A stretch of DNA of 64,000 bases from an uncultured Eubacteriales bacterium. GTDB taxonomy: Bacteria > Bacillota > Clostridia > Peptostreptococcales > Anaerovoracaceae. Positions 35,124 to 43,069 of the stretch are shown piece by piece; position 1 is the first letter of the stretch; every line of letters starts with the position of its first letter. The notes under the pieces are model-generated. The model saw nothing but the letters and a program-made list of their open reading frames with translations, searched no databases and was not told where the DNA came from. The stretch is from NCBI GenBank assembly GCA_902786815.1, contig CADADV010000003.1, forward strand, positions 1-64,000. Reading direction: 5' to 3'. The position numbers and the translations under genes are program-made.

Positions 35124-35126
35124 ACC
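35109..35126 (-). promoter_or_regulatory. DtxR/IdeR-like iron operator
   Basis: GGTTAG-gtttgt-CTAACC is an inverted repeat that matches the DtxR/IdeR consensus TTAGGTTAGSCTAACCTAA at most positions. It covers the -35 box, so a metal-loaded DtxR-family repressor would block the operon when iron is high. Further GTTAG-type half sites follow in the leader at 35048-35091. Confidence 0.62.
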
Positions 35127-35138
35127 CTTTTTTAGGGT

Positions 35139-35169
35139 AAAAAAAAACGGCTCCGGAGTTACCAGAACC
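35139..35169 (-). terminator. Terminator of the DUF1848 gene, overlapping its stop codon
   Basis: On the minus strand GGTTCTGG/CCGGAGCC forms an 8-bp stem with wobble pairs and is followed by nine T. The left arm includes the last codons and stop of the DUF1848 gene. Confidence 0.72.
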
Positions 35170-36088
35170 GCATCTGATCTGAAATGAAACGTTCCTGCCT
35201 GGCGGGCGTGATCCTGTCCCCTTCCATCTCATGGCCGATCAGGAAAGGACTGTCCGGATCGTGCCGGCGCATATTCTGCCGGACCAGTTTCTTGTCGTAG
35301 TTGGCGTAGCAGTACTTGCAGTCATGGGCACAGGTATTGTACGCGCCGATGTCACGTCCCAGCAGGCAGCTGCATTCCGGCCGGGCTGCCGCTTCGGACT
35401 TCGGCACATGCAAAAACTCCCCGCAGGACTGTTCCAGGATCTGCTGTGTCATGCACCCGGACACATCCACGCCATAGGCGGCCAGGTCGGTTCCTTCCAC
35501 GCAGCTCCGCACCGTCATCCCATTCTGCTTTCCTGCTTTTGCAAAGGCCTCCCCGATGGCGATCCGCTCTTCCTGCCGCACCCTTCGCGCCTGGGAGAAG
35601 TTGTGTTTCGTCTTCTCGTACAAATCGATGAAGCTGATGACGACCTGTCTGGTATACCCGCGCAGCATCTCCGCCATTCTGGTGAAAGCTTCGATGTGCG
35701 ACTCTACCGTATAATCATCGGAAATGAAAATCGGGTCATAGCGCCAGCTGATCGAGTCCGGTCCGACATGATCGGAGACCTTCCGGAAGGTCTCTATGAC
35801 CTCCGCCGCCGGCGGCACGTTGGGTTCGATTTCCGGACCGTACGGCGTGATCGTCACAAACCAAAATGGATGGAAAGCGTCGAACTCCTCCAAATGGGGA
35901 AGCAGCGGCGCCGGGTTCTTGGAACAGAACGCCATGATATCCACCACGTCCGGCGTCAGCAGATACTTCGTCACCTGCTGCGGGTCATAGGGATTTCGCA
36001 CCAGCACAAAACCCTCTTTGACTCGGTTTCGGAGCCACTGGCTGTAAAAAGCCGGTATGTCAGTTCGCATTCCGGTGTTGATGATCAT
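35159..36088 (-). CDS. DUF1848 family protein with C-terminal CxxxCxxC cluster
   Basis: The 309-residue protein has the DUF1848 layout: SWRYDPIFISDDYT in the middle and a C-terminal CAHDCKYCYANYD motif that looks like a radical-SAM-type CxxxCxxC. In this family the cluster is at the end, not the start, of the chain. It may bind a [4Fe-4S] cluster, and DNA-repair or radical chemistry has been suggested, but the function is not established. AAGGTGG precedes the ATG. It is 22 bp after the acetyltransferase gene and could be the last gene of that operon. Confidence 0.8.
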   Translation of the reverse strand: MIINTGMRTDIPAFYSQWLRNRVKEGFVLVRNPYDPQQVTKYLLTPDVVDIMAFCSKNPAPLLPHLEEFDAFHPFWFVTITPYGPEIEPNVPPAAEVIETFRKVSDHVGPDSISWRYDPIFISDDYTVESHIEAFTRMAEMLRGYTRQVVISFIDLYEKTKHNFSQARRVRQEERIAIGEAFAKAGKQNGMTVRSCVEGTDLAAYGVDVSGCMTQQILEQSCGEFLHVPKSEAAARPECSCLLGRDIGAYNTCAHDCKYCYANYDKKLVRQNMRRHDPDSPFLIGHEMEGDRITPARQERFISDQMRFW

Positions 36089-36109
36089 GGTTCCACCTTA
36101 AAGACCCAT

Positions 36110-36676
36110 TTATTTGATCGTCGAAATTTGTTTCGCGGGGACGCCTCCGACGATGGTGTCTGCAGGGACGTCTTTGGTCACGACGGCGCCGGCTGCCACA
36201 ACGGCGTTGTCGCCGATGGTGACGCCGGGCAGAACGGTCGCGTTGGCGCCGATCCAGACGCGCTTGCCGATGCGGATCGGAGCCGGGTGCAGCTGCTGCC
36301 GCTTCTCCGGATCCAGGTCGTGGTTCAGTGTCGCCAGGACAACGCCGTGTCCGATCAGCGCACCGTCATCGATGTAGATGCCGCCCTGGTCCTGGAACTT
36401 GCAGTCCGCATTGATGAACACCTGATTGCCGATGTGGATGTTCTTGCCGAAGTCGGTATAGAACGGCGGGAACAGACCGAAGTTCTCCCCCACCGGCTCG
36501 CCGATCAGCTCGGAGAACAGCGCGGCTAGCTCGTCGGGTTCATGGTACTTCGTATTGATCTCCAAAGTGATCTTACGGGCCTCGCGGCTGTGGAACCGCA
36601 TCTGTTCAATGACCGCCCAGTCCTCGCCGATCGTATCCCCGTTGTTGAAATGCTTTAGTAATTCTTTTAAGTCCAT
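36110..36676 (-). CDS. Maltose/galactoside O-acetyltransferase-type hexapeptide protein
   Basis: The 188-residue protein has an N-terminal Mac domain and a left-handed beta-helix made of hexapeptide repeats (IGNQVFINADCKF, IDDGALIGHGVVLAT, IGDNAVVAAGAVVTKDV). The catalytic His is in LATLNHD. It transfers acetyl from acetyl-CoA to a sugar hydroxyl. It lies 11 bp after an aldo/keto reductase in an operon that probably answers to the divergent MerR regulator. The ribosome site is weak, which suggests coupling. Confidence 0.85.
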   Translation of the reverse strand: MDLKELLKHFNNGDTIGEDWAVIEQMRFHSREARKITLEINTKYHEPDELAALFSELIGEPVGENFGLFPPFYTDFGKNIHIGNQVFINADCKFQDQGGIYIDDGALIGHGVVLATLNHDLDPEKRQQLHPAPIRIGKRVWIGANATVLPGVTIGDNAVVAAGAVVTKDVPADTIVGGVPAKQISTIK

Positions 36677-36687
36677 ATGTATTCTGC

Positions 36688-37839
36688 CTATTCTGCTGCT
36701 CCCAGCACCTTCACGAAGTCATCCATCACATCCGAGATCTTGATCTGCTGCGGGCAGACCTGCTCGCAGCTGCCGCAGTGCAGGCACGCCGCCGGCTGTT
36801 TGTCCGCCGGGATCGCGCCCATGGCCATCGGTGCGATGAAGCCGAACAGTCCTGCTTTCGTCGTCAGGATGTGCTCATTGTACAGCTCGATCAGGCGCGG
36901 GATGTCCAGCCCCTGCGGGCAATGCTCCGTACAATAGTGACATGCGGTGCAAGGCACGGATTTCTCACCGGCGAGCTGTGCCGCCACCTGCATCAGTGCC
37001 TTCATCTCTTCCTCCTGCAAAGGCAGGTCATCCTCGAATGTGGCAACGTTTAAGTGCAGCTGTTCCTCATCGGACATGCCGGAAAGGATCACTTTGACCT
37101 CCGGCAGGCTCTGCAGGAAACGGAAAGCCCATGCGGGAATCGCTTCTTCCGGACGCAGCGCTTTCAGCATCTGTTCCTGCTCCTCATTGAGCTTGGCCAG
37201 CTTGCCGCCGCGCAGCGGTTCCATGACCCAGACTGGAATGCCGTATTCTTTCAGCAGTTCTACTTTTTCCTTGCCGTGCTGGAACTCCCAGTCCAGGTAA
37301 TTCAGCTGCAGCTGGCAGAATTCCATCTCATCGCCATACGCTTCCAGGAACCGCTTCAGCACCGGCATTTCCCCGTGACAGGAAAAGCCCAGATACTTGA
37401 TGCGGCCGGCCTGCTTTTGCGCGAGCAGATGCTCCATGATGCCGTACTGCGGGTCGAGGTACTGCTCGATGTTCAGTTCGCAGACATTGTGCAGCAGGTA
37501 GAAGTCAAAGAACTCCAGCCCGGTCCGCTCCAGCTGTGTCGCGAAGATCTCCTTTACCTTCGGCATGTTCGCCAGGTCATAGCCCGGGAACTTGTCCGCG
37601 AAATAGTAACTGTCTCTTGGGTATTTGCGCAGGGCCTCGCCCATGATCTCTTCGGAATGTTCGCCGTGGTAGCCCCACGCTGTGTCGTAATAATTGATGC
37701 CGTGCTCCATGGCGTAGTCCACCATGCGGAATGTCTGCGGCACGTCCACCTTCGCGTCATCGCCGTCGATGACCGGCAGACGCATAGCGCCAAATCCCAG
37801 CTGCGATAACTTCAGATCCTTGAATTCTCTGTACTGCAT
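36688..37839 (-). CDS. Aldo/keto reductase with C-terminal 4Fe-4S domain
   Basis: The 383-residue protein has an N-terminal AKR barrel (LGFGAMRLPV, YDTAWGYHG with catalytic Tyr, LGFSCHG). A C-terminal ferredoxin-like part has CTACHYCTEHCPQGLDIP and CLHCGSCEQVCP, so two clusters are likely. Such fused AKRs reduce carbonyls with NAD(P)H or ferredoxin and are common in anaerobes. It has AGGAGG upstream and lies 21 bp after the cyclophilin-like lipoprotein gene. A second, shorter relative is at 39758-40852. Confidence 0.9.
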   Translation of the reverse strand: MQYREFKDLKLSQLGFGAMRLPVIDGDDAKVDVPQTFRMVDYAMEHGINYYDTAWGYHGEHSEEIMGEALRKYPRDSYYFADKFPGYDLANMPKVKEIFATQLERTGLEFFDFYLLHNVCELNIEQYLDPQYGIMEHLLAQKQAGRIKYLGFSCHGEMPVLKRFLEAYGDEMEFCQLQLNYLDWEFQHGKEKVELLKEYGIPVWVMEPLRGGKLAKLNEEQEQMLKALRPEEAIPAWAFRFLQSLPEVKVILSGMSDEEQLHLNVATFEDDLPLQEEEMKALMQVAAQLAGEKSVPCTACHYCTEHCPQGLDIPRLIELYNEHILTTKAGLFGFIAPMAMGAIPADKQPAACLHCGSCEQVCPQQIKISDVMDDFVKVLGAAE

Positions 37840-37860
37840 TGTGTCCTCCTCATCTCAGTC

Positions 37861-38400
37861 TTACTTCAGTGTGATCGTAACGTCGTGCTGCCCGAGCAGC
37901 TCCGCCAGTTCTTCTTCTGTTTTGTCTTTTATCTTACCCAAAGGCGTATACGCCCAGGAATTGGTTCCGTAAAATACGACGATCTTATCTCCGGCATACA
38001 GCATGATATCGCCGGGCTCGGTCTCCATCTGCACATCCTCTGCCGGCAGGCGCGTGCCCAGATCCCCGACCTGTTCGAAGTCATCGTACATGGACATGTC
38101 GATGGTCAGCGGCTGCGCCTTCACCTGCACCGCGAGTGCCGACACCGCCTCATTGTTTTCCCATTCGACGCTGACTTCCTGATCGTCGATGAACAGTTTC
38201 ATCTTCATGTCCGTCTTCTCCGTGTCTGTTGTCTCCGTCTCCGCCCCTGTAGAGGAAACCTCCGACGCGGACGTCTCCGTTTCTGTGGCTTTTGCATCGT
38301 TATCCTGTTCGTTCTGTTCTTCCGTCTGATCAGATCCACATGCGCTCATGACAAGCATCAGAACAGATATCAAAACCAATATCAGCAATTTCTGTTTCAT
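37861..38400 (-). CDS. Lipoprotein with cyclophilin-like domain
   Basis: The protein is about 179 residues from the ATG that directly starts a lipoprotein signal (lipobox LVMSAC). A Glu/Thr-rich linker leads to a cyclophilin-like domain (about 65-179, ending LGKIKDKTEEEL). Such domains often lie beside aldo/keto reductases and flavodoxins, and their function is unknown. It is the first gene reading away from the MerR operator. An upstream in-frame Met at 38430 would add ten basic residues and is less likely. Confidence 0.82.
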   Translation of the reverse strand: MKQKLLILVLISVLMLVMSACGSDQTEEQNEQDNDAKATETETSASEVSSTGAETETTDTEKTDMKMKLFIDDQEVSVEWENNEAVSALAVQVKAQPLTIDMSMYDDFEQVGDLGTRLPAEDVQMETEPGDIMLYAGDKIVVFYGTNSWAYTPLGKIKDKTEEELAELLGQHDVTITLK

Positions 38401-38454
38401 AAGTATACTCTTTCTTGCGGCTTTCCGCATCTTGCTGTATAATCACATGGTAAT

Positions 38455-38474
38455 ACCTAAACCTGACTTTAGGT
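38455..38474 (-). promoter_or_regulatory. MerR-type operator/promoter
   Basis: The inverted repeat ACCTAAA-cctgac-TTTAGGT sits between a minus-strand TTGACC (-35) and a poor -10 placed 19 bp away. A long spacer with an inner palindrome is the usual MerR target, where the regulator untwists the promoter. It points toward the lipoprotein/reductase/acetyltransferase operon and lies 36 bp upstream of the divergent merR gene. Confidence 0.7.
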
Positions 38475-38509
38475 CAAGGATTATTTCAAGCAAAGATGAG
38501 AGGTGCAGC

Positions 38510-38953
38510 ATGTGTTCCTATAGTATCGGACAAGTTGCGGAAATGTTTGGGTTGCCTATTTCAACACTCCGCTATTATGATAAAGAAGGTCTCTTCCCCG
38601 AGCTGGCGCGCAGCGCCGGCAGACGGCAGTTCTCCGACCGCGAGATCGAGGCGCTCCGCGTGATCGAATGCCTGAAGGCTTCGGGCCTTGAGATCAAAGA
38701 CATCAAACAGTTCATGCAGTGGTGTTCGGATGGACCGTCCACTTACGCCGCGCGCAGGCAGCTGTTCGAAGACCGCCGCAAGGCTGTCGAAGAAGAAATG
38801 AAACAGTTGCAGAAGACAATGGACCTTCTGAACTATAAATGCTGGTACTATGAAACCGCCATGAAAGACGGCACCGAAGACAATATCCAGGACATGCTGC
38901 CGGACAATCTCCCCGCAGACATCCAGAAACTATACGACAACAGCTTTAGATAA
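38510..38953 (+). CDS. MerR family transcriptional regulator
   Basis: The protein is 147 residues from the ATG after AGAGGTG. The N-terminal winged helix reads YSIGQVAEMFGLPISTLRYYDKEGL, then RRQFSDREIEALRVIECLK and a coiled-coil dimer helix (about 80-120). It lacks the Cys set of metal sensors, so it probably senses an organic or aldehyde signal. The divergent operon with aldo/keto reductase is its likely target through the palindrome between them. Confidence 0.9.
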   Translation: MCSYSIGQVAEMFGLPISTLRYYDKEGLFPELARSAGRRQFSDREIEALRVIECLKASGLEIKDIKQFMQWCSDGPSTYAARRQLFEDRRKAVEEEMKQLQKTMDLLNYKCWYYETAMKDGTEDNIQDMLPDNLPADIQKLYDNSFR

Positions 38954-38973
38954 ACACGACTTCAGATAAACTT

Positions 38974-39741
38974 ATGGACCACATCATCGGAAACACTTAC
39001 ACAACAACGATCGGGAACGCGCAGATCGGCCTGTACATCACAGGGCGCGACACTGTGCTGATCGACACCGGACGGGGCGAAAGCACGACCATGCTTGCCG
39101 TGCTCCGGGAGCACGATCTGTATCCCACCGCGATCATCAACACACACCTGCACATCGATCACATCGGTTCCAACAAGCTTCTGCAGGAAACCTACGGATG
39201 CGCTATTTACTGCACTTCGGAGGAGATCAAGGACAAAGACGGAAACTCCGGTATCGTACAGCCCAATCCAGTAGGCGGCCCCTTCCGTTTCATCGCGCTT
39301 CCGGGTCACTCGATCGCCCATCAGGCGGTCGTCACGCCGGACGGCGTCTGCTTCCTTGGGGATGCCGTCATGTCCAAAGGCTCGAAACTGCCTTATCACC
39401 TGGATCCCGCAAAGGCCATCGCCAGCATGGAGCAGATCCTCAGTCTGCCCTACTCCTGCTATGTCCTCTCCCACGCCGGGATCTATGACAGCGCACAAGT
39501 CCGCCGCATCGCAGAAGACAATCTCCGCCGGGAGGATCACTTCCAGTCCCAGATTCTTTCCCTTTTCGATGGCCGCAAAATCAAGACAGAAAAAGTGGCT
39601 GCCCTGTTTTTGGACAGCCTTGGTATCTCTCGTGAAAAACAGGATATCAAATGGGTCACGGATACAGCCATGGCCAGGATCCGCCAGTTAGAAGATCAAA
39701 AGAAGCTGGCGATCCGGGAAGGCTACGCCAGCTTAGTTTAA
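38974..39741 (+). CDS. MBL-fold metallo-hydrolase
   Basis: The 255-residue metallo-beta-lactamase-fold protein has the metal motif THLHIDHIGS (about 56-65), a GHS His and a later SHAG His. It hydrolyses esters, thioesters or similar bonds with two metal ions. A C-terminal helical part (about 190-255) looks like the winged tail of some lactonase-like members. It begins 21 bp after merR and is probably cotranscribed with it. No strong ribosome site is seen. Confidence 0.85.
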   Translation: MDHIIGNTYTTTIGNAQIGLYITGRDTVLIDTGRGESTTMLAVLREHDLYPTAIINTHLHIDHIGSNKLLQETYGCAIYCTSEEIKDKDGNSGIVQPNPVGGPFRFIALPGHSIAHQAVVTPDGVCFLGDAVMSKGSKLPYHLDPAKAIASMEQILSLPYSCYVLSHAGIYDSAQVRRIAEDNLRREDHFQSQILSLFDGRKIKTEKVAALFLDSLGISREKQDIKWVTDTAMARIRQLEDQKKLAIREGYASLV

Positions 39742-39757
39742 ATCGTTTTAGTCTGAA

Positions 39758-40852
39758 TCATTTCCTAAAATAAGAATCGATTTCCTGCATCCTTCCGCTC
39801 TGATCGACGCCGAAGGGACATCTCGCGTCGCAGTGACCGCAGCCGGTGCAGTCTGCTGCCGTATGCTCAAGTGTACGGTAATGTTCTGCTGCAAGCAGAT
39901 CGCCTGCTTTTGCGAGATCGTAGTACTTATTGATCAGGCCGACGTCCAAGCCTGCCGGGCAGGGGCTGCAGTGATTGCAGTAGACGCAGGTCCCCTCCGT
40001 ATCGACCGGATCGAAGGACGCGATCACGGAGTAATCCTTCTCCGCCTCCGGCAGTTCGTGGTATGCAAGCAGTTCTTCTACCTCCTGCGTGTTGCGCGCG
40101 CCTGCCAAAACTGACAGCACACCGGGCCTGTCGAGCGCGTAGTGAATGCACTGGGCTTTCGTCAGCGCGGCTTTGAACGGCGACTGCTTCGCGTCCAAAA
40201 GCTGTCCGCTGCTGAAGGGCTTCATGACTGTGATGCCGAGCCCTTCCGCCTCGCATCTGCGATAGACTTCGTTCCTGGCGCTCAGGCTGCCTTTGGCGTA
40301 CTCCCCTTCACCGCTGTCATAAGCCGGGTTGATGGAGAACATGAGCAGATCCGGTCCCACCTCATCGAGGATCTTCTGGATGACCGCCGGCGTATGGGAG
40401 GAAAGACCGATGTGACGCACGACGCCGGACTTCTTCAGTTCATAGATGTAATCCAGGATCCCGTTCTTCTGAAAGGTCTCCCAGTCTTTTTCCTCATCCA
40501 GACAGTGGATGAATCCGTAATCGATGTAGTCTGTCTTCAGCTCCGTAAGCTGCTTTTCGACAGACTGTTTCACAGTATCCGGATCCAGGGACCATCCGTA
40601 GACGCCCTGGGTATATTCCGCACCGAAGTGGATCTGATAATATACCTGCTTGCGGACATCCGCCAGCGCCTCTCCGAAGATCGGATAAGTGTCGCCGTGC
40701 CCCGCTGCCAGGTCGAAGATGTTGACGCCGCCTTCCACGGCGCGCTGCAGCGCGCGGACGCCTTCTTCCAGCCCCGCTTCAAACAGATATGCTGTGCCAA
40801 GCCCGATCTCGCTGAAACTGTCGCCTGTTTTCCGGTTTATTCTGTACTCCAT
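39758..40852 (-). CDS. Aldo/keto reductase with C-terminal ferredoxin-like region
   Basis: The 364-residue protein has the AKR barrel (EIGLGTAYLFEAG, FDLAAGHGDTYP, HIGLSSHTP). C-terminal Cys groups CVYCNHCSPCP and CTGCGHCDARCPFGVDQ probably bind Fe-S. In the YDTAWGYH region of the sister protein at 36688-37839 the Tyr is present, but here the motif reads FDLAAGHGD, so the usual catalytic Tyr may be missing. It has AGGAG upstream. It is convergent with the MBL gene, with only 16 bp between stops. Confidence 0.88.
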   Translation of the reverse strand: MEYRINRKTGDSFSEIGLGTAYLFEAGLEEGVRALQRAVEGGVNIFDLAAGHGDTYPIFGEALADVRKQVYYQIHFGAEYTQGVYGWSLDPDTVKQSVEKQLTELKTDYIDYGFIHCLDEEKDWETFQKNGILDYIYELKKSGVVRHIGLSSHTPAVIQKILDEVGPDLLMFSINPAYDSGEGEYAKGSLSARNEVYRRCEAEGLGITVMKPFSSGQLLDAKQSPFKAALTKAQCIHYALDRPGVLSVLAGARNTQEVEELLAYHELPEAEKDYSVIASFDPVDTEGTCVYCNHCSPCPAGLDVGLINKYYDLAKAGDLLAAEHYRTLEHTAADCTGCGHCDARCPFGVDQSGRMQEIDSYFRK

Positions 40853-40960
40853 TGTCTTGCTCCTGTTCCGGTTGTTCTTGCTTTTGTTTTTGCTTTATGC
40901 TCTTGCTTCTGACGGTCCGCCGTCTCCACCGCCGCGGACGGCGCTCGCTCCGCGCCGCTC

Positions 40961-42052
40961 TTACTCGGTTTCGTCCCTGAGCTGCTGCAGGATCGCGCTT
41001 GCAGTCGGCGGGCAGCCGTAGACGTTTCGTTCGGCGCTCTGACAGCACCGCCCGACGCCCAGGCCCTCCGGCGCTTTCTCGCGATATCCCTGCCCGATGG
41101 AGATCGGTCCTCCGATCCTGAGGCCCTCTTCGTCCGCCTGGTGCAGCGCCCTCACTAGAGCCGCAAAACAGGCGGAACAGGCGCTGTCGGCATTGACGTT
41201 CCGCAGAAGCCGCTTCACTTTCCCCGAAGGCTGGGGATACTCCGCCGCAAAGGCAGGCTCATTCAGTCGGACGATGTCTTCGTCCGCAAGTTCAGTGCTC
41301 CCGGCGCCCCACTCTTCCGCAAGTTCGATGTATGGCACGTCCTCCAAATCCAGTCCCATGAGCTGGCATCCGTAGGCGTCCATCTGTACCGGATCCGTTC
41401 CAAGCATCATCCGGTTTGTCTGCACGGGATTCCCGCCCTCTTCATAATCCAGGTCCCCGCAGATGCTGTCCACGATAACCAGATCCGGCGTCAGCGCCGC
41501 CGCCAGCGCCGCGATCGGCTCGATCAGCCCATCTGAATGGAACTGCCGCTTCTCATGATCCGGGATGCATCCCTTCAGGTTCTTGAGAGCGCAGGTCATC
41601 GCCGTCTGGCAGTGCCCTTTCAGGACCGGCATGTCGATGAGATAATCTGCGTCCAGCGCGCGGCAGGCGATGTCCATAGGCCGCATGGCGGTCTTGACCC
41701 TCCTGGTCTTATCCTTCTTCAGGTCATAGAACCGGACGCCGTATTCCGCGCAGACCTTGTCATATCCGCAGGCTTTCATGGACCGCTGGGTTCCTTCCCC
41801 GTACCATGAACTCTCGATGATCGAAATGTCTGTGAAGCCTTTGCACTGCAGGTACTCGATGCATCCTGACAGGACCCCCGCATGGGTCGTAGCTCCTCCC
41901 TCCGGGCTTGCCGCCAGGATCAGGTTCGGCTTCAGCGCGATCGACGCGCCGCGCGGGATCTGCTCCGCGATGTCCGCCGCCTCCATAAGCGCCTTCGTCA
42001 TCTCATGGGCATCCGTGCCGAAAATCTCATATATCGTTCTATTCTTATCCAT
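40961..42052 (-). CDS. DUF362 domain protein
   Basis: The protein is about 363 residues from the ATG with GAGG upstream. The DUF362 pattern is clear: IALKPNLI, the metal-like DMPVLKGHCQTAMTCALKNLKGCIPDHEKRQFH segment and VDSICGDLDYEEGGNP. Many members carry a ferredoxin end; here only scattered Cys remain (ACSACF, CCQSAERNVYGCPP). The function is unknown, though an Fe-S or redox role is often assumed. It may be cotranscribed with the methyltransferase-like gene 25 bp upstream. Confidence 0.83.
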   Translation of the reverse strand: MDKNRTIYEIFGTDAHEMTKALMEAADIAEQIPRGASIALKPNLILAASPEGGATTHAGVLSGCIEYLQCKGFTDISIIESSWYGEGTQRSMKACGYDKVCAEYGVRFYDLKKDKTRRVKTAMRPMDIACRALDADYLIDMPVLKGHCQTAMTCALKNLKGCIPDHEKRQFHSDGLIEPIAALAAALTPDLVIVDSICGDLDYEEGGNPVQTNRMMLGTDPVQMDAYGCQLMGLDLEDVPYIELAEEWGAGSTELADEDIVRLNEPAFAAEYPQPSGKVKRLLRNVNADSACSACFAALVRALHQADEEGLRIGGPISIGQGYREKAPEGLGVGRCCQSAERNVYGCPPTASAILQQLRDETE

Positions 42053-42077
42053 ATCGCCTCTTGTCACCACACAAATC

Positions 42078-42560
42078 TCACCACACAAATGGGATGATTT
42101 TCTTCGTTTTCTTCTTATACTCCCTGTATTCGTCGCCGAAGTCCTCTTCCAGCCGCTTTTCCTCCCGGCCGACCTGGACCATCATGATGATCGCGTACAG
42201 GACGAACACGACCACCGCCTGCCAGGACCGGAGATAGATCAGCAGACCGATGTAATAGATGAACACTCCCAGCAGCATGGGGTTTCTGCAAATCCTGTAC
42301 GGCCCGCGCGTCATCAGTTGGCTCGTCCTCGGCGCCACTTCATGATTGAAGGCGTCCATGGGGTTGCCCCTGCCCACCAGCCGCATGTAAACGATCGACC
42401 AGATGCTGAGACCGATCCCGCCCAGCGTCAGTACCGCCAGAATCGCCGTCTGCGCCATCCCCGGATGGATGTCCCCGGACAGCTTCCACATAATGATCGG
42501 GATCAAAACCACGAACAGGATCAACCCCATAATGTATCCAATAAAATCTCGTATGCTCAT
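42078..42560 (-). CDS. Isoprenylcysteine methyltransferase-like (ICMT/PEMT) membrane protein
   Basis: The 160-residue protein has four hydrophobic segments and the family boxes GPYRICRNPMLLG and EEKRLEEDFGDEYREYKKK near the C-terminus. Members transfer methyl from SAM to lipids, isoprenylcysteine or steroid-like substrates at the membrane. The bacterial substrate is unknown. Confidence 0.85.
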   Translation of the reverse strand: MSIRDFIGYIMGLILFVVLIPIIMWKLSGDIHPGMAQTAILAVLTLGGIGLSIWSIVYMRLVGRGNPMDAFNHEVAPRTSQLMTRGPYRICRNPMLLGVFIYYIGLLIYLRSWQAVVVFVLYAIIMMVQVGREEKRLEEDFGDEYREYKKKTKKIIPFVW

Positions 42561-42622
42561 GGCCCGTTTTCTCTCCTTTGCAGTACAAGTATACCACAGG
42601 AACGGCCATCATTCCCATCCGG

Positions 42623-42665
42623 AAAAAGCAACTCCGGAGATGCCCTGCGGCGATTCTCCGGAGTT
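42623..42665 (-). terminator. Terminator with CTCCGGAG stem
   Basis: An 11-bp perfect stem AACTCCGGAGA/TCTCCGGAGTT with a 14-nt loop is followed on the minus strand by GCTTTTTCC. It ends the small gene at 42699. The same CTCCGGAG stem is used in terminators near 19.8 and 32.05 kb. Confidence 0.8.
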
Positions 42666-42698
42666 AAGACAGGTTGATATCATAGTAATTTGGTGTGC

Positions 42699-42878
42699 CT
42701 AGGCGCTTTCCCTGCGCAGCTTCCCGGCGCACTCCCGGACGGCGCTGGTGTACGCTTCCTCTTCTGCCGGGTCCATGGTGCCGGCGGACCATCTGTGGAA
42801 TCTGGCCAGTGCTTCCTGCTGCTTCCGCTCGGCTTCCTGCAGGATCTCCCTGAATGCAACAATATAGTCTTCGTTCAT
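42699..42878 (-). CDS. Small helical protein of unknown function
   Basis: The product is 59 residues from the ATG after GAAGAG. A longer reading from 42950 would begin upstream of the -10 box, so it is excluded. The sequence is one long charged helix rich in Glu, Ala and Arg. It has its own consensus promoter and a strong terminator, so it is probably a real, well-expressed gene. No family was recognised. Confidence 0.65.
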   Translation of the reverse strand: MNEDYIVAFREILQEAERKQQEALARFHRWSAGTMDPAEEEAYTSAVRECAGKLRRESA

Positions 42879-42941
42879 GATCTCTTCCCCCTTTACTATC
42901 CCTTTCAACAATTCAGAACATTTGTTCTTCCCTATGGTTTG

Positions 42942-42970
42942 ATTATACACATCTGATCAGCACCTGTCAA
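42942..42970 (-). promoter_or_regulatory. Consensus SigA promoter (minus)
   Basis: Perfect TTGACA (42965-42970), a 17-bp spacer and perfect TATAAT (42942-42947) on the minus strand. It drives the 59-residue gene and fixes its start downstream of 42942. Confidence 0.82.
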
Positions 42971-42996
42971 CTGAAACCTGCAGCTCGCCGTTCCCC

Positions 42997-43026
42997 TTGT
43001 GATCGGGAACGCATCTGTTATATAAT
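42997..43026 (+). promoter_or_regulatory. SigA promoter (plus)
   Basis: TTGTGA (42997-43002), an 18-bp spacer and TATAAT (43021-43026) lie 43 bp upstream of the gene at 43070, divergent from the neighbouring minus promoter. Confidence 0.68.
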
Positions 43027-43069
43027 TCAGAAGCAAAGGCAATACAAGGAATTGTGAAGGAGGATCAAA

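Noticed and set aside
35231-36529. 432-residue plus-strand ORF
   Set aside because: It is antisense to the DUF1848 and acetyltransferase genes and shows no protein-like features.
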